Shown: piece after piece, positions 13,307 to 26,010 of the stretch
Layout: each line of letters starts with the position of its first letter
Numbering within the stretch: position 1 is the first letter of the stretch
From: Vanilla planifolia
Taxonomy: Eukaryota; Streptophyta; Magnoliopsida; Asparagales; Orchidaceae
NCBI GenBank assembly: GCA_023846275.1
Contig: CM043868.1
Coordinates: 5,971,153 to 6,035,152, forward strand
Direction: 5' to 3'
DNA: 64,000 bases
The notes under the pieces: model-generated
What the model saw: only the letters and a program-made list of their open reading frames with translations
Database searches by the model: none
Told to the model about the DNA's origin: nothing
Translations under genes and position numbers: made by a program

Positions 13307-15480
13307 ATATCGTGTCAGTAAAAGATTGGAGCAGGTGAACAATTGCAATTATTGAGCTTAAATAGAATTTTCAAAATAATAAAAAAAAAAAAGAAAGAAA
13401 GCCTATAAAATTTGTAGAGTTGCTTGGCAAACTGTTCTTAAAAATGCCCTTTTGAATTCGTGAACAATTTGCCAAAAACTCCAACAGAAAAAAATCTGTC
13501 AATTTGATATTTTTTTTATAATTCCTTCATATAGACTTATTTTTATATGAATTATTTGATATTTTGTTTTAATGATTTTTTTTGGTAAAGGTGAAACTTA
13601 ATGAAACAATTGTTTAAGGACCAAGAGAGTCTTTCTTTATGCTATTCAAAGCATCTCGAGAGAAGCAGTCGATTAGTACATCGGTACTCGGTCGGACACC
13701 CAATCCCAAACTCAAGCCAATAATATATTTAGGTCACATTTAATATCAGCCATTTTGTCCTAGTTTATTCTCTATTTACAAACAAATTTTGATATTAAAG
13801 AGAAATTTAGGAAAAAGTTAAAAATTTGGAATAGATTTTTTATGTAAAATAATAAAAATTTTAAAAAAATTATTAGAATTATAATTTTAAATAAAATTAT
13901 TTAAAATATTGTTTTCATAGAAATGTTATATTACATTGTATAAAACGTAGATCTACCAGATTACCACCCTAAATTATCTTTAGTAGGCATGATTGCACAT
14001 AATTTTCATCCAAGTTGGACTTAATCTATATTAGATTTGGTTTTCATGACTTTCAAGTCCTAATCAAATGCACATATCAATCTTTTTGTGCATTAGACTT
14101 ATGCTAGAGGATGGATAATTAGCAAAATCAAATGCTAATATAAATAGGTGAATATTAGTTAGTTTTAATTGAGTACAGCTTGATTTGTCAAATGATTAAA
14201 GCTAATTAAGTTATGCTCCTTAGCCCAAAATTGTGACACAATAGTCATTCACATGTTAAAATTTGACAAATGTGATGTTTAATCTAGGAAGCATATGCAT
14301 AGAAGCAATTGCTTATTAAACGTTAAGCATGTGAAAGTGAGATGTGGATCAAAGTCACTTTCACATACAAGGTCATCTACACAACAATGAGGGATTTGTT
14401 GTATTATTGAGTGATTCACACCTCTATAAACAGGAGAAAATGCAATATTATATGCTCAATCCATGATTTGACTAATTTGTGGAAGTATCTTAATGACAAG
14501 CTTGTCAAATTCAAGAAGCTATAGTGATAAATTCCTAATAACCATTACTTGCTTATTCCCATAAATGAAGGGTTGCTTTAATGGTCCCATATGGAATATG
14601 AGTATCAAGTAGCCATACCAATCATTGACATAATCAAAACAAAAAAAATCTAATCAATGATTTTACCATTAGCACTAGGTTTAACAATAAATGTCACATT
14701 CATGATGTGACGTATGAAGGTGGATATTTGCATAAAGAGAAAATAGGCAAGAGAGTTTTGATGCCTTCCTCACAAGAAAAGAACTTAAAAAAGATGTGGA
14801 GGCAAATGACTATGGTAATCTTTCTCTTATTCATAAAATATTTATTATAAATTTAGTACCATTCTTCTTAAAAACATTTTCATTTTTCATATCTTGCACA
14901 TGTGCACATTTGAATCAAAATCCACTTTTGTCCAGTTTTTTATATAACTATTTTAGATTTTCCATTGAGATATATACATAATTCTTATTATCCTTAGTAA
15001 ATAATATCACTATTGTTGGGTCCACATGACATAGAAAGAGGGGGATGGGTTAAATTGCATTTTCAAACTTTTGGTTATGTAATCCCAAGTACTTATGTTT
15101 CCAACTTCCAAATTCAACCCACATAATAGATTAATTAATTTACCAAGTAAACCTATAAGTGTAAACTTTAAAATGTGTGAAAATAAAATGATATAATCAA
15201 ATTTTCAAGAGATTTAGCTTTTACTCAATAAGCTTACATTTACTTTCAAGCAAACTAGCTTGAGCCTAATTCTTTCTTTCCCTCCTTGATCATCACAACC
15301 AGAAAAGAAAACTGATCCCATAAGTGGTTTGATTATACAAAAGCATAATTTGTGTTACTTTATAATGTGATGAATAGGATTAGCAATCAATGATCAAGAA
15401 CTTTGATGGTTTAGCTTTCATGCCAAGGAGCCATAAGGGCATTTATTGGGATGGCTTCCATTAAGAGCTTATTCTTAATT
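13307..15480. other. Intergenic, mostly unrecognised
   Basis: A second short CpG-bearing stretch lies near 13655-13720. A TATA-like CTCTATAAACAGG near 14432 and an AGAGGGGGATGGG motif near 15035 hint at LTR-derived sequence, but no partner copy or coding similarity was found. Confidence 0.35.
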
Positions 15481-15959
15481 ACTTTACTTGAGTAGAGTGT
15501 TAACATTTATATTAAGAATCATGTGGTACCAAGGCTTATGCATCACTTTAATATAACATACATCTCATGATTAACACGCATGCATACCTAATTTCTTTAT
15601 TCTTATATCATGAGTGTGCATAGTTTAGTAAGTTCAACTTACACATTAAGGAAAATGTATTAAAAGTGCATTGGTTTATGCTAAAAATCAAAATTATATC
15701 ATAGTTAAAATAGTAGAAGTATATTCATTGTACTACATGATAACCTTATCGTAGTGTAAGACTACTTTTTATTTATCTAATCAAAAAAGTGTTTGTAGTA
15801 TTAGAATCTAGGTCTTGAATAAAGTTTTAAACTATTCATATAAAAAATATTTTCTATAGTATAGTGTAGTATTTATATGAACTTGAGCATCAATGAACAA
15901 TAAAATTTGTATAGCATGATGTCTTGCATTGTACAATTAAAATCTTATTTATTAGAAAG

Positions 15960-15964
15960 AGAAT
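15960..15964. repeat. Target site duplication AGAAT, left of solo LTR
   Basis: AGAAT immediately precedes the TG terminus of the solo LTR and is repeated exactly at 17898-17902. Confidence 0.9.
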
Positions 15965-16520
15965 TGTCAAGCCCCCACTTACATCAATACTATTAGATCA
16001 CAAGATGAACATCAGAGTCGCGAGATAGAGCATCTAAGTGAGGACAAATAAACAAACCCAAGGTGGGGACCCGACGATAAGACAAACACCAACTCAAAAT
16101 CCAAAGTATATATATAAAGACATGTTTTTAAACATTTAATCACACCAAAACTTTCCCTCTTACACATCTCTTGGAAATGACTCTTCTGTAGCAGCACCAT
16201 TCCTATCTCTCGGTGCAGTGGTTTCATGACCTATGATGTAAGCACTAAATGAGATTTTACACATCTCAGTAGATAAATCACAACAACTAACAAAGTATGA
16301 AAAAGAGATATCAAAATACCATGAGTAGTGAAGATCAATCATATGTATAAAGATAAAACCATACCAAATGTCATATATATAAGGTAATGCCAAATAAAAA
16401 CTATCAAGAAATGTCAGTTCCTTATATAGTGTATTATTACTAGTACAAATTCCTTTTGATGCATTATCCTCTGGATCCAATCATCATCATGACCTCTAGC
16501 CGGCATCCAACCAAGCACAT

Positions 16521-16718
16521 AACACTAGGCAGATATCTGATCTGAAGATCGATACCCTACAACACATGCTGAGCCAAGTGCCACCAGGCAGGTAGGTACT
16601 ATACCCTGTAACACATGCTGAGGCTGGTCTAAATCATCATGGAGTCATAACACATAACATATAACAATAGGCAAATATCTGATCCAAAGATTGATACCCT
16701 GCAACACATGCTGAGCCT
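16521..16718. repeat. 56-bp block repeated at 142-bp spacing in the solo LTR
   Basis: The blocks at 16521-16576 and 16663-16718 share GATACCCT(A/G)CAACACATG and flanking sequence. A third partial copy of the ACCCTGTAACACATGCTGAG part lies near 16600-16622. Confidence 0.85.
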
Positions 16719-17174
16719 AGTGATGAGGATAATGTTCTTCGAGAATCGATTTTTACTACCATTTTCAATCATAATTCCAAACAATTATGTCATATCAAAA
16801 GACCTTTCATGCCATATTGTTTCGTCTCTTTCCTTTGCATATTATACTATATTATTTCTTTTCTTTTTAGTTGTCATGCAAATGAAATAAACATCAACAT
16901 ATAGAACAATCATAACACCATGTAACTGAAAGAAAATCATGTAAAGCAAACACATAGTAGTGTGCTACATCACAGGGTTAGGAATCTATCTACCAGAATT
17001 TGCTGTATCACATTTTCTTGTCCACTTCTAATTGTCTTGATGTCCTACAAGGCCATGGTCACAAATTAAAATATGTTTATTAACCAAAAGTGCTTTCTAA
17101 AAAGCTTTCCCAAACAAACCCCCAAAATAAATCCAATAATCAGTTTACGCGACCGCTGGACTGCCCGCACCCAA

Positions 17175-17304
17175 CACTAGACCGTGCACACTCGGCACTG
17201 GACCGCGCGCTCTCGGCACTGGACCGCGCGCTCTCGGCGCTGGACCGCTCACGCTCGGCGCACTGGACCGCTCACGCTCGGCGTGCTGGACCGTCGGTGC
17301 TCAG
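17175..17304. repeat. 21-bp G+C-rich minisatellite in the solo LTR
   Basis: About six head-to-tail units of the form C(A/G)CTGGACCGCKCRCKCTCGG lie at 17175, 17196, 17217, 17238, 17259 and 17282. Most are 21 bp and the last two are 23 bp. A degenerate unit precedes at 17154. Units 2 and 3 are identical. The array is dense in CG dinucleotides. ORFs over it (repeats of ALDRALS) reflect the 3-fold unit length and are not taken as genes. Confidence 0.92.
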
Positions 17305-17897
17305 CCGCCCGGTTCAACAGAGTAGCCGGTCCAAAGGCGTGGACCGGTTTTTTGCTCTCTCTCTCCTGTACGTCCGGCGAAACCCAAATATTTCTCCAGC
17401 GAACTCGAAATCTCTTGCGTCTCTCGCCGACCAATTGACAACCACTCACCGAAAACACTTATACAACCGGACGACACGATAAACAAAATTCTCACCATCG
17501 TCGGCTGTTGCCGTCGCGTGCCTGAAATCACGAAAATCCTCGCCGGCCGTCGCTGTCGTGTTCGCAGAAGTGCGTTTGAAATGCACATGGGTCGGGTTTT
17601 ATAACGTAGTCGAAACCGACTTGCTATGAACCTCATTTTTCAAAAAACCCCTTCTAAATTTATTATTTGCAAATATATCCTCCGCCAAATCGAATTTGAA
17701 CTAAGCCGACATTTAAAAATTACAAATCTATCCTCCACGTTACAAATTTATCCCAAATCTTTAGAAATTCATAATTTATTCATTAGAGCTCCAAAAATTA
17801 CAAATTAAATATCGTTGGATTCATCTCAAAAAGCTCTTTCTTTTAAGCAAATAAAATAAATAAAATAAATAAAATAAAGAAAACTAGGATTGTTACA

Positions 17898-17902
17898 AGA
17901 AT
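17898..17902. repeat. Target site duplication AGAAT, right of solo LTR
   Basis: Exact repeat of 15960-15964 directly after the terminal CA of the solo LTR. Confidence 0.9.
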
Positions 17903-19079
17903 AATATGCATTGTAAAACTCGAGTACATCGTATAGTCCAATATTTGTTTATTAGATCATATGATCATCTTGTGCTTTCTATAATCTAAGAGAATCAATG
18001 TCTTTATACATACATTGGTCATCGTATGTTATAATACTTATCTTTCTGAAGAGGTAAAATAATACTTAAGCAAATATAGTAGATGAAATTATTTGTATAA
18101 TACAATTGTCCTCATTATATGTGTGTGATCATGATTAATAGAAATTTAATATCTAAAGTGAAGATACCAAAACATGTCAAATAGTCCAATATATTTAGAT
18201 TATATAGTGCAATCCTTTTTAAGTATGTACAAATATGATTATATAGGCTAATGGTCTAAATGATTAGTTCATTTAGTGGCATCTTATATACAATCCTTCT
18301 AATTATATAGTTTGAACAAAATTGAAGAACATGTAATTATTGGCTAATATCATTTTAAATAATGATTTAGCCAATTGTATCCATTGAGATTTCCTAAAAT
18401 GCATTGTCAACCTTTATCCCCTTGTAAATGACACCTAAAATTATTTGAGAATAAAAACTAATGCCACTTTTGTACAATTAACTGAGGTGTTGTGCTTCAA
18501 CTATGCATTACATCCTACACCTACTTCTTTGAAGCATTACAGTAGTGAGAAACAAACATTAAAGCACACTTCAAAAATTTTCTTTCTTTCACACTTCAAA
18601 CTTTGGTAAAATTATGTTGTATTTACTTTCATTTAGTTTGTGTCACTTGACACCTTGGTTAAAGTTGTATGATTGTTGTAAAGAGTTAAGTATTATTTTC
18701 TTGTGATTATCCTTATGTTGACTCATTTGAGCCTTGTTTATTTCTGACAGTTTTGGGACCTTCATTAGTCCTTTTGTAAATAAACTTATGCAAGATTTTA
18801 CACTTACTCATCATTTAAAAAAATGTGTGGTTTTAGTAGAGTAAGCTTACTCATCAGGCTAAAGGTGGACATTGATCCAAGTTTATATCAAACCACTTAA
18901 AAATGTAAGAATAATTTATTTTCAATCATTTGCTTATTACTTCACATAAAGATTTCTAAAATTAATTAAGAGTTTTCTTAATTAAAGGAAGAAATTACTT
19001 GTGGTTCAATCATACAACAAGTGATATTGTGGCTTTGGTTTTATTGAAGGAAGAAATTACTTAGAGAAAATCAGGATGG

Positions 19080-20640
19080 CTCACAATTTGATTGAAAATT
19101 CAACCAGTTTAGATGAAGGAATTTTATCTTATTGTACTCCTTCGTTCAAAGGTAAGTATTGTCTATATTTATTGAAATGAATGTGTCTTTCTCGAATATT
19201 AGATCTAGACATTTGGGACATTGAGAGTGTCCCATTATTTTCCCCACCAAAGTTATTAATGGAAAAGTAAGAAATCTTGTGGTGAATTAAGTGTTAATGA
19301 AAAGCACAAAATACAATTGAATTGTCAGGTTGTTAACATTTTATATTGTGGTTTATCTAATTTAGAATATAGAAAGGAATAGCTAAAAAATCTAAAAATA
19401 AGTTTGGGGTTAGTTATGAGGGTACACCCCAAGTTAACCAAAACAAAATCAATGTGTTGACACATGATGATGAACTATTTTAGATGTCTCCTAATGAGTC
19501 AATTATATTTATGATTATATGTTTTACTAACATTACTAATGTTTTTAAAATTTAGGAAAGTGTTTTTCTAATGCTAAACATGTCTAAAAGATTGTACATG
19601 GATTACGAAAGGAGCATGATTAATTTGTAATCACAATTAAGATAGTTAAGAACATATAAATCTCTCATGTGATGAGCTCTTAGGTGAGCTCATGGCAAAT
19701 GAAATGGAGCAAGAAAGAAAGAATGATGAAGAAATTTCAGTGAAGAAAGAGAAAAGAAACAAGGTGGAACCAATTACATTAAAGAGTAATTCTACCATTA
19801 AATCTAAATTGTTAAGAAAAGTTGACGAAGATTTGATTTCTTAAGGATTTTGTCATTTACCACAAATATATGTTGTAGGTAGGAAAAAAAATAAGGAGTG
19901 GAAAAAAAGAGTAAAATCATAAGCAATGGAATAAACAATCTATCATCAATGCAAGAAGCTAAAGCACATTCGTCCCAATACCCACCTACCTTAATAGAGT
20001 AGAGAAGTTCAAGAATGAAAGGAAAAAGGTGATAAAGGTCACTTGGAGTGACTCTAATGAGTCCTCATGCAATCATAAGAAAAAAAGTCTCATTCAAGTT
20101 ACAAATTAATATTAATTTTTCTCTATCCTAAGATGAGGATGAAGGAGTTCTTATCCTTCTTTACATATTAACTATGAAGAATAATACATTAATGTGCATA
20201 GGAGGTACAAAAGTTAGCTAACAAATACAAAAACTTGAAGGATGAGCATGTTAAGTATATGCAAATATCAGAATGATAAAAATGTTTTTTTTCTTACATT
20301 ATTTAAAACTTGTTAGAAATGAACTTTTGCATGTTCAATAATTCAAAATTCAAAGTTAGCCAATGAATTGAATAATTTCTAAGTGATACATAAATATTTC
20401 ATTTATCATAATATAGATCCTATACCTCTAGGAAATTTGTTGAACCTCATCCCAACTCACTTGAATGTCATTATTGCTTAAGAATTGAACGTGCTACCAC
20501 TTATTGTACGATTAGAAGTAATGTTCATTGTAGCCTTGAAAAATATATTTGATAGATGAAAAATAGTTTGAATGTATTTGATTCTAAAGTAAATAGTCCC
20601 AAAACATTTTGGGTCTCAAAATCTAACAATTAGTTGACTC
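19080..20640 (+). mobile_element. gag remnant of fossil copia C
   Basis: After the 5' LTR the plus strand holds a SIRE-like gag remnant: a lysine/glutamate-rich stretch near 19690-19760, and a zinc-knuckle-like motif (Cys-X2-Cys start) near 20470-20510. The order and content fit a Ty1/copia gag. It is broken and old. Confidence 0.65.
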
Positions 20641-23055
20641 TTATAAGCATGCATCCTTAATTGGATTAAGGAGTGCATGGGGTATTAGATGATGGATGTT
20701 CAAGGAATATGATTGGAGACCTTTCAATGCTCACCCAACTAAAACAAAAGTGATGATGTTGAAGGTACCATTAAGACTACTCTAAGAAGAAGGTTATTGG
20801 TATTAACATAGTTGGTATGTCTTTCATCTCTATTAAAAAGGTCCTTTAGGTTCAAGGCTTAAAGTATAACGTACATAGTATTAGCTTATTAGCTAGTTAT
20901 ATGACTTATGATTTTTTACTTTTTTTATTGTAAACATATACAATCAAAAAGGAAAAAAGTCCTCTTATTAATGCTCTTAAAAAGGATAACGTTAATGTCT
21001 TAGATTTAAAGATTATTGGGGCAAGCGGTTTAGAATATCTTACTTCTCAAATTAATAATGCTAATTTGTGGAATATGAGATTATGTCATATTAATTCTTT
21101 TATTTTGAAGATAATTGTAAAATATGAATTAGTTAGAACTTTACCAAAATTTATGTGGAATGATAGAAACATTTTTGGACCATGTTAATTAGGTAAGCAA
21201 CCTATATCTTCTTTGAATTCTAAAAATGATGTGCTGACCAGCTTAACTTTTATAATTGCTACATTTAGAAATTTTTAGGCCTATTTATCCCAAAGGTCAT
21301 AGTGGAAAGAAAAATGGGTTTTTAATTATTGATATTTATTCTATGTATACTTTGGTGTTATTCATTAAAAAGGAGAGTGAGGTATTTGAGAGATTATCCA
21401 ATAGATAACAAAATTACAAAAAAGCATGTTGCACTTCTCATTCTTAAAGAAATGGTGAAGAGTTAAAAAAATGAGTCCTTTATGAAATACTATAATGCTT
21501 ATATGATATCACTAACTTTTTCTTCACTCAAGATTAAAAGCCTAAACCAAATGAGATAGTTGAGAGAAATAATAAGATATATTAGACATGACTAGATGTT
21601 TGTTAAATGAATACCATGCTCTTAAGCATTTTTTGGGTTCTCTTGTTCATTAAGAACTCAAATGCTTTATTTGGCTATGCATACATTCTAAACAATAGTG
21701 AAAGTGAATTAGATAATTTTTATGCTAAATTAAGTGAGGGAATATTATTAAGATCTTAATTAATTGTAAGGTCTATAGAGAATATAAAAAGACTTATGTT
21801 ATAGAAGAATCTATACATGTGACATTTGATGAGATACCCTTTGTTGAATCCAATGACTAAAATAAACAAGATATTGAGGAATTTCATGAGTTGAGTCTTG
21901 AAGATGAAAAATACTTGATGATAAAAAGAAAAGAAAAATAAAAAATATTAGTGATAGAGAACCTCTTAGAGATTGAGAACTTATTAGTGACCATTCTAAA
22001 GACCTTGTTATAAGAGAGGTACTTGATGGTGTTAGAACAAAGGCAACCATAAACCATACATCATTTGTTTTTAGTTATGAAACCAAAAACATAGATGAGG
22101 CATTACAAGATGAATTTTCTTTAGTAGTAATTAAAGAGGAATTGAGTTAATTTGAAAGAAATGAGGTGTTAGATATAACCCCAATGCCTCTAAAACAATC
22201 ATATTGGCATTAAATACATCCTCAAGAACAAGTTGGATGAAAAAGGAATAGTAACAAGAAATATAAAAAAGCCTGTGCAAAAGGTTATAACCAAATTAAA
22301 GGGTATTGATGGAACTTTTGCACCAATAGCTAGGTTAGAATTATTAAGATTCTTTTACTTGAGCTTATTACAAAGGATTCCAACTCTACCAAACAAATGT
22401 AAAGAGTTCATTGTTAAATAGATAAGTAAATGAAAAATTATAAGTACAATAACCATCATGGTTGGAAGTGCATGATAAGTTAGAGTATGTGTATAAGTTG
22501 AAGAATGCATTGTATAGTCTAAAGAAAACAACTAGAGCATTAAGAAAGACTATGTAGTTTTCTAATATATAATTTTTTTTAGAGGTAAGATAGATACTGC
22601 TGTCTTTATTACAAGCACTAGAATAGATGAATTGATGTGCCAAATGTACATTGATGACATTATTTTTGGGTCAACTAATGATAAAATATGTGAGAAGTTT
22701 TTTAATATGAAGAAGAATGAATTTTAGTTGAGCTTTATGGGGGTATTGACCTTTTTCCTCATACTCCAAATTAAACAAGTTCACAATGGTAAATTTATTT
22801 CCTTAATCATGTATCTATTAAAACATCTTAAGAAATTTGGACTTAAGAATATAAGATCTAAGAATACCCCATTGTTTACTTATACATCAATATATATAAA
22901 TGAGAATGAAAAGGCTATAGATGCAAAACAATATAGAGGAATGATTAAATTGTTCATTTTATAATTAATAGACCCAACATAGTGTTTAGCACTAGTTTCA
23001 TCATTTTGTGATCTAATGTTCAAGGTTAAATCTATCTTTCTAAATAGCATAGATC
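20641..23055 (+). mobile_element. pol remnant (protease, integrase, reverse transcriptase) of fossil copia C
   Basis: Plus-strand pieces in Ty1/copia order: a protease-like DDGCSRNMIGD near 20680-20715, integrase sequence about 21000-21700 (with EIVERNN-like motif near 21560), and reverse transcriptase at 22220-22970 with GIDGTFAPIARLE, MYIDDIIFGSTND (about 22640-22685) and KQYRGMI. Protease-integrase-RT order identifies copia. It is broken and old. The last part of the same element lies at 32453-32800, beyond a large insertion. Confidence 0.82.
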
Positions 23056-23990
23056 TATATCCAATCATCTAATCACATAGGTTTTGTGATTAAAAGATCA
23101 AAATCTCTTCTTCCTCTTTAATAACCACTGATTCAAGTGAGGTCATTCAATAACATAGTTTTATGATCTAATTGATCTGATAATGTTTGACCAATTGGTA
23201 TTTTGCTTAATGACTATTTTCAAATAGCCATTACTAAAATAAAGATGTGGACCCATTATCAAAATAAAACCTGTCTATATATCATTTAACTAAATTAAGT
23301 ATTAATAGCTATTTGATAACTACTTTTAGTTATTATAAAATGTTTATAAATAATAGATTGTTTCATAATTAAGTGATGAAAATTTTACAAAAGTTTGAAG
23401 AAAAAATGTCAAGCCACAAAATTAAAGCCATAATATCATGTGCTCATCATCATTTTCATTCTTTGTGTCATTCATTTATTAAGCTCCAATTCGTTTTTGT
23501 TCTTCAATCAACTAAGGTCTCATGTTTTTGTTGATTCAAGTAAAAGTGTAACACAATTATGCCTTTTAAATATTTCATCAAGCATAGGATTATAGTTTGC
23601 ATTAAATAAAATTTTGTGTAGCCTCAAATTTTGATTTATTACATTTCTTTATAAGACCATAGGAGCCTGTTTGTTTTATCTTGTTAGGGTGAGAGTATTC
23701 CTTACGTACCTTTTAGCAAAAGGTTTATGTTTCTTAGTTTTGCTTTGTGATTATTTATAATTTTTTTATTTTATAATGTTTTGAAAAATATTAAAAAAAA
23801 TTAATGAGTTCTAAAATAAAATTGAAATTTTTACAAAATCACTTATAAAGATTTTCTCAAGCCTATTAAGCAACCTAAAATAACAAGTCTAAAAAGTTTT
23901 TGAAATACATTCTTGAAATAAGTTTTTAAATTATTATTTTAACAAAAGCTTACCCCCCTCTTGTTGAACCATGCTTCACATAATACTCAA
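23056..23990 (+). mobile_element. Copia-type LTR remnant
   Basis: No coding content. It resembles, in inverted orientation, the sequence at 43135-44995 (shared ATGTTTGA...AGCCATT and AACTACTT(C/T)TAGTT blocks). The right end near 23950 has CTTACCCCCCTCTTG, like the U5 end of SIRE-type LTRs. It lies inside the composite insertion in copia C. Borders are approximate. Confidence 0.5.
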
Positions 23991-25700
23991 TAAAAATTCA
24001 AATTTCATCAAGATTACAAATCCAAATTGTATCTTCAAATTTTGAATTTAAGCATGACAATACATATATGAACTGAAGATTTAGTTATATATAAAGCTAA
24101 ATTATAAAATTCATAACAGCAGCATTCAAGTAATCTTTTTGGCATAAATATAACATATAGACAAAAATCACAACATCATTTTATCCTTTCCAATTTCCAT
24201 GAATATGCTCAATTGTGACAATGATTTAAAGTTTAAAATGTATTTTACAAAAAATATTTTTTGTATAAAAGTAATCATCTCATATGGAATTTAGTTTTAG
24301 AACATAGTTTATTTACCTTTGCATGTACGTGTACTTTAATTCTTTTAGGAAAGACTCACAAATTAAAGCATGCATTTTAATCACCAAAACAACAAAATCA
24401 TGGCTAAAGTTCAAAATAGAAAATATTGGTTTACGGGAGGAAAATAACATATGTTTTTAGTTGCAATTTCTTTTACAAGCATGCTAAAAAATTACTCCAT
24501 TTTAACAAAGAATGCTTTGAAGTTTATAATGCAAAACATGAGAATATACCTACCATGTTAACCAAGTAGAGGTCTACACAAAAAAGAGGTCTTCATTTCT
24601 TCATTAAACAAGTTTGAGATTCTTCTTTTCCTTTCTTGCTCTTAACTTCTTTTCCTTAGCTTCCTCTTAGGTAGGTGTTCTTAGAAAAGCTAATAACTAG
24701 AAGGTGATAAAATGTGTAGCCTAATGAATCTCAATAGTATTTAATATCAACTAAATAATCCTTGAATCAAGAGACATCTTGTTAGAATGGTTAGGATATC
24801 TCATTTTATCTTTCCCATATGTATTCATGCATTCTATGGTTTGATTTAATAGTTAATTTCTTTTTTTAATTGGCTCTATATACATCATTTTCAATTATTA
24901 GTTCTAGGCATTTTAATTACAATGGTTTGGATTAAAACTCTCAAATAAAAAAAATTATTCAACATTTTCAAATTGAACTAGTATTATACCTATATTGTAC
25001 TGTACAGTGATCCAGATCTCTTTATATTGATTAACAATTCCTTATATCATAATAATATGATGTAGTATTTGTAAATGTGAATTTCTCTCTTTATACCTAT
25101 GCGATGCCACTCTTAAGTGATCATATTTATAAACTATAGCTAATCATACTGTGTATTCCTCTGCTCATTAATGCTACTTATTTGACTTAAAATATTTGTT
25201 TTCTCAGATTATCATACTTGTATGAAACCTACTTTCATACCTGTATAATCACAATGTCACTTCCAATTTCTAAATTATTGCCCATATACTCTTGCCCAAT
25301 CAACCTGATACGATCACTAACTAACTTTTGTTTTTGTTCAGATTTCTCACTTTCTCATAATAGATTGTATAGTAGATTACTACGATCATGCTATAAGATA
25401 CCAATTTGACATTATCATATTTACACAATAATCATGTCATATTAATGCAACCATAATTCACTTTCATAGCCTATTCACACCTGCATCTTGATTGCTATAG
25501 TTGCAAAATTTTCTTGTATGATTAACCAATATCATACTACATAATATTCATAGCAAAGCCTTCAAACAAGTTTCTTTTCTCATTGTAACATATGATATTC
25601 TACCATCATATTGTATGATTTTTATCAATCATGATTAACAACAAACTAACTTAATACAAAAATTTTATAAGTATTTAGTTAGCAAAATCAAATGAAAATA
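23991..25700. other. Retroelement-derived A+T-rich sequence, unassigned
   Basis: No coding similarity is seen. The part around 24950-25600 resembles 48250-48600 in the same orientation (GATCATAT...GCTAATCATA and a shared CTTTCTC/CTCTCTC block), suggesting a shared LTR family. A pyrimidine-rich stretch near 24580-24670 resembles the promoter side of the gypsy LTR at about 31790-31910. Confidence 0.35.
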
Positions 25701-26010
25701 GCATACTTTGGTTAGCTAATTGATGGATGTGACATGCATGCAACTAATAACATACTCTAATAAGCATTTAATAAAATTCTTGATAACTAACAAATATAAT
25801 ATCTCATGTCTACTGAACGCAAAACAACATAAACTAAAATGTTAAAAGCTAAGATTACTATTATGGATTGGCTTTGCCACCCAACTGTAACTCAAAAATA
25901 TAAGCTCCTAACTCCTCAAACTTGAATGCATTAAAAGAGTAAGTTGGGAAGCTTAATAGAGAATCCTTAACAAATGCTATAAAAATAAGTGCTAGTCACA
26001 TGTATATAAC
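25701..26010 (-). mobile_element. LTR fragment of fossil gypsy D
   Basis: 25785-26010 aligns with 29710-29960 inside the LTR of gypsy D. Both share GATAACTAACAAATATAATA, AAGCTCCTAACTCCT and a TTAATAG(A/G)GAATCCT block. It is in the same orientation as the right LTR, as expected for the 3' LTR of a minus-strand element. Only part of an LTR is recognisable. Confidence 0.6.

Larger units (their letters stand above)
15965..17897 (-). mobile_element. Solo LTR of a Ty3/gypsy-like element
   Basis: A 1933-bp unit begins TGTCAAGC and ends GTTACA on the plus strand, that is TGTAAC...TTGACA on the minus strand, and is flanked by the perfect 5-bp duplication AGAAT. The minus-strand TGTAACA start resembles Tekay/Del-type LTRs, which sets the orientation by inference. 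No internal region accompanies it, so it is a solo LTR, the usual product of LTR-LTR recombination. It contains a 142-bp spaced repeat and a G+C-rich minisatellite and keeps many CG dinucleotides, so it is much younger than the copia LTR it interrupts. Confidence 0.85.
15480..18990 (+). mobile_element. 5' LTR of fossil copia C (interrupted by a solo LTR)
   Basis: The pieces 15490-15959 and 17903-18990 align in order with 32930-34570. Shared blocks include TATGAACTTGAGCAT, TATAGTCCAATATTT, AAAGGTGGACATTG-like and TGTTGTGCTTCA. The 1.93-kb solo LTR at 15965-17897 separates them. Without the insert the LTR is about 1.6 kb, typical of SIRE-type copia elements. LTR divergence is high, so the element is old. 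Confidence 0.78.

Noticed and set aside
13650-13720. Possible small RNA or tRNA-like segment in the CpG-bearing stretch
   Set aside because: No tRNA A/B box pair or acceptor stem could be built from the sequence.
17090-17636. Overlapping ORFs of 84-130 codons on both strands in the solo LTR
   Set aside because: They come from the 21-bp minisatellite (unit divisible by three) and the locally G+C-rich DNA. They lie within an LTR and show no known motif.
21811-22050. 79-codon minus-strand ORF with serine/leucine-rich sequence
   Set aside because: It is antisense to copia C pol on the plus strand; no motif.
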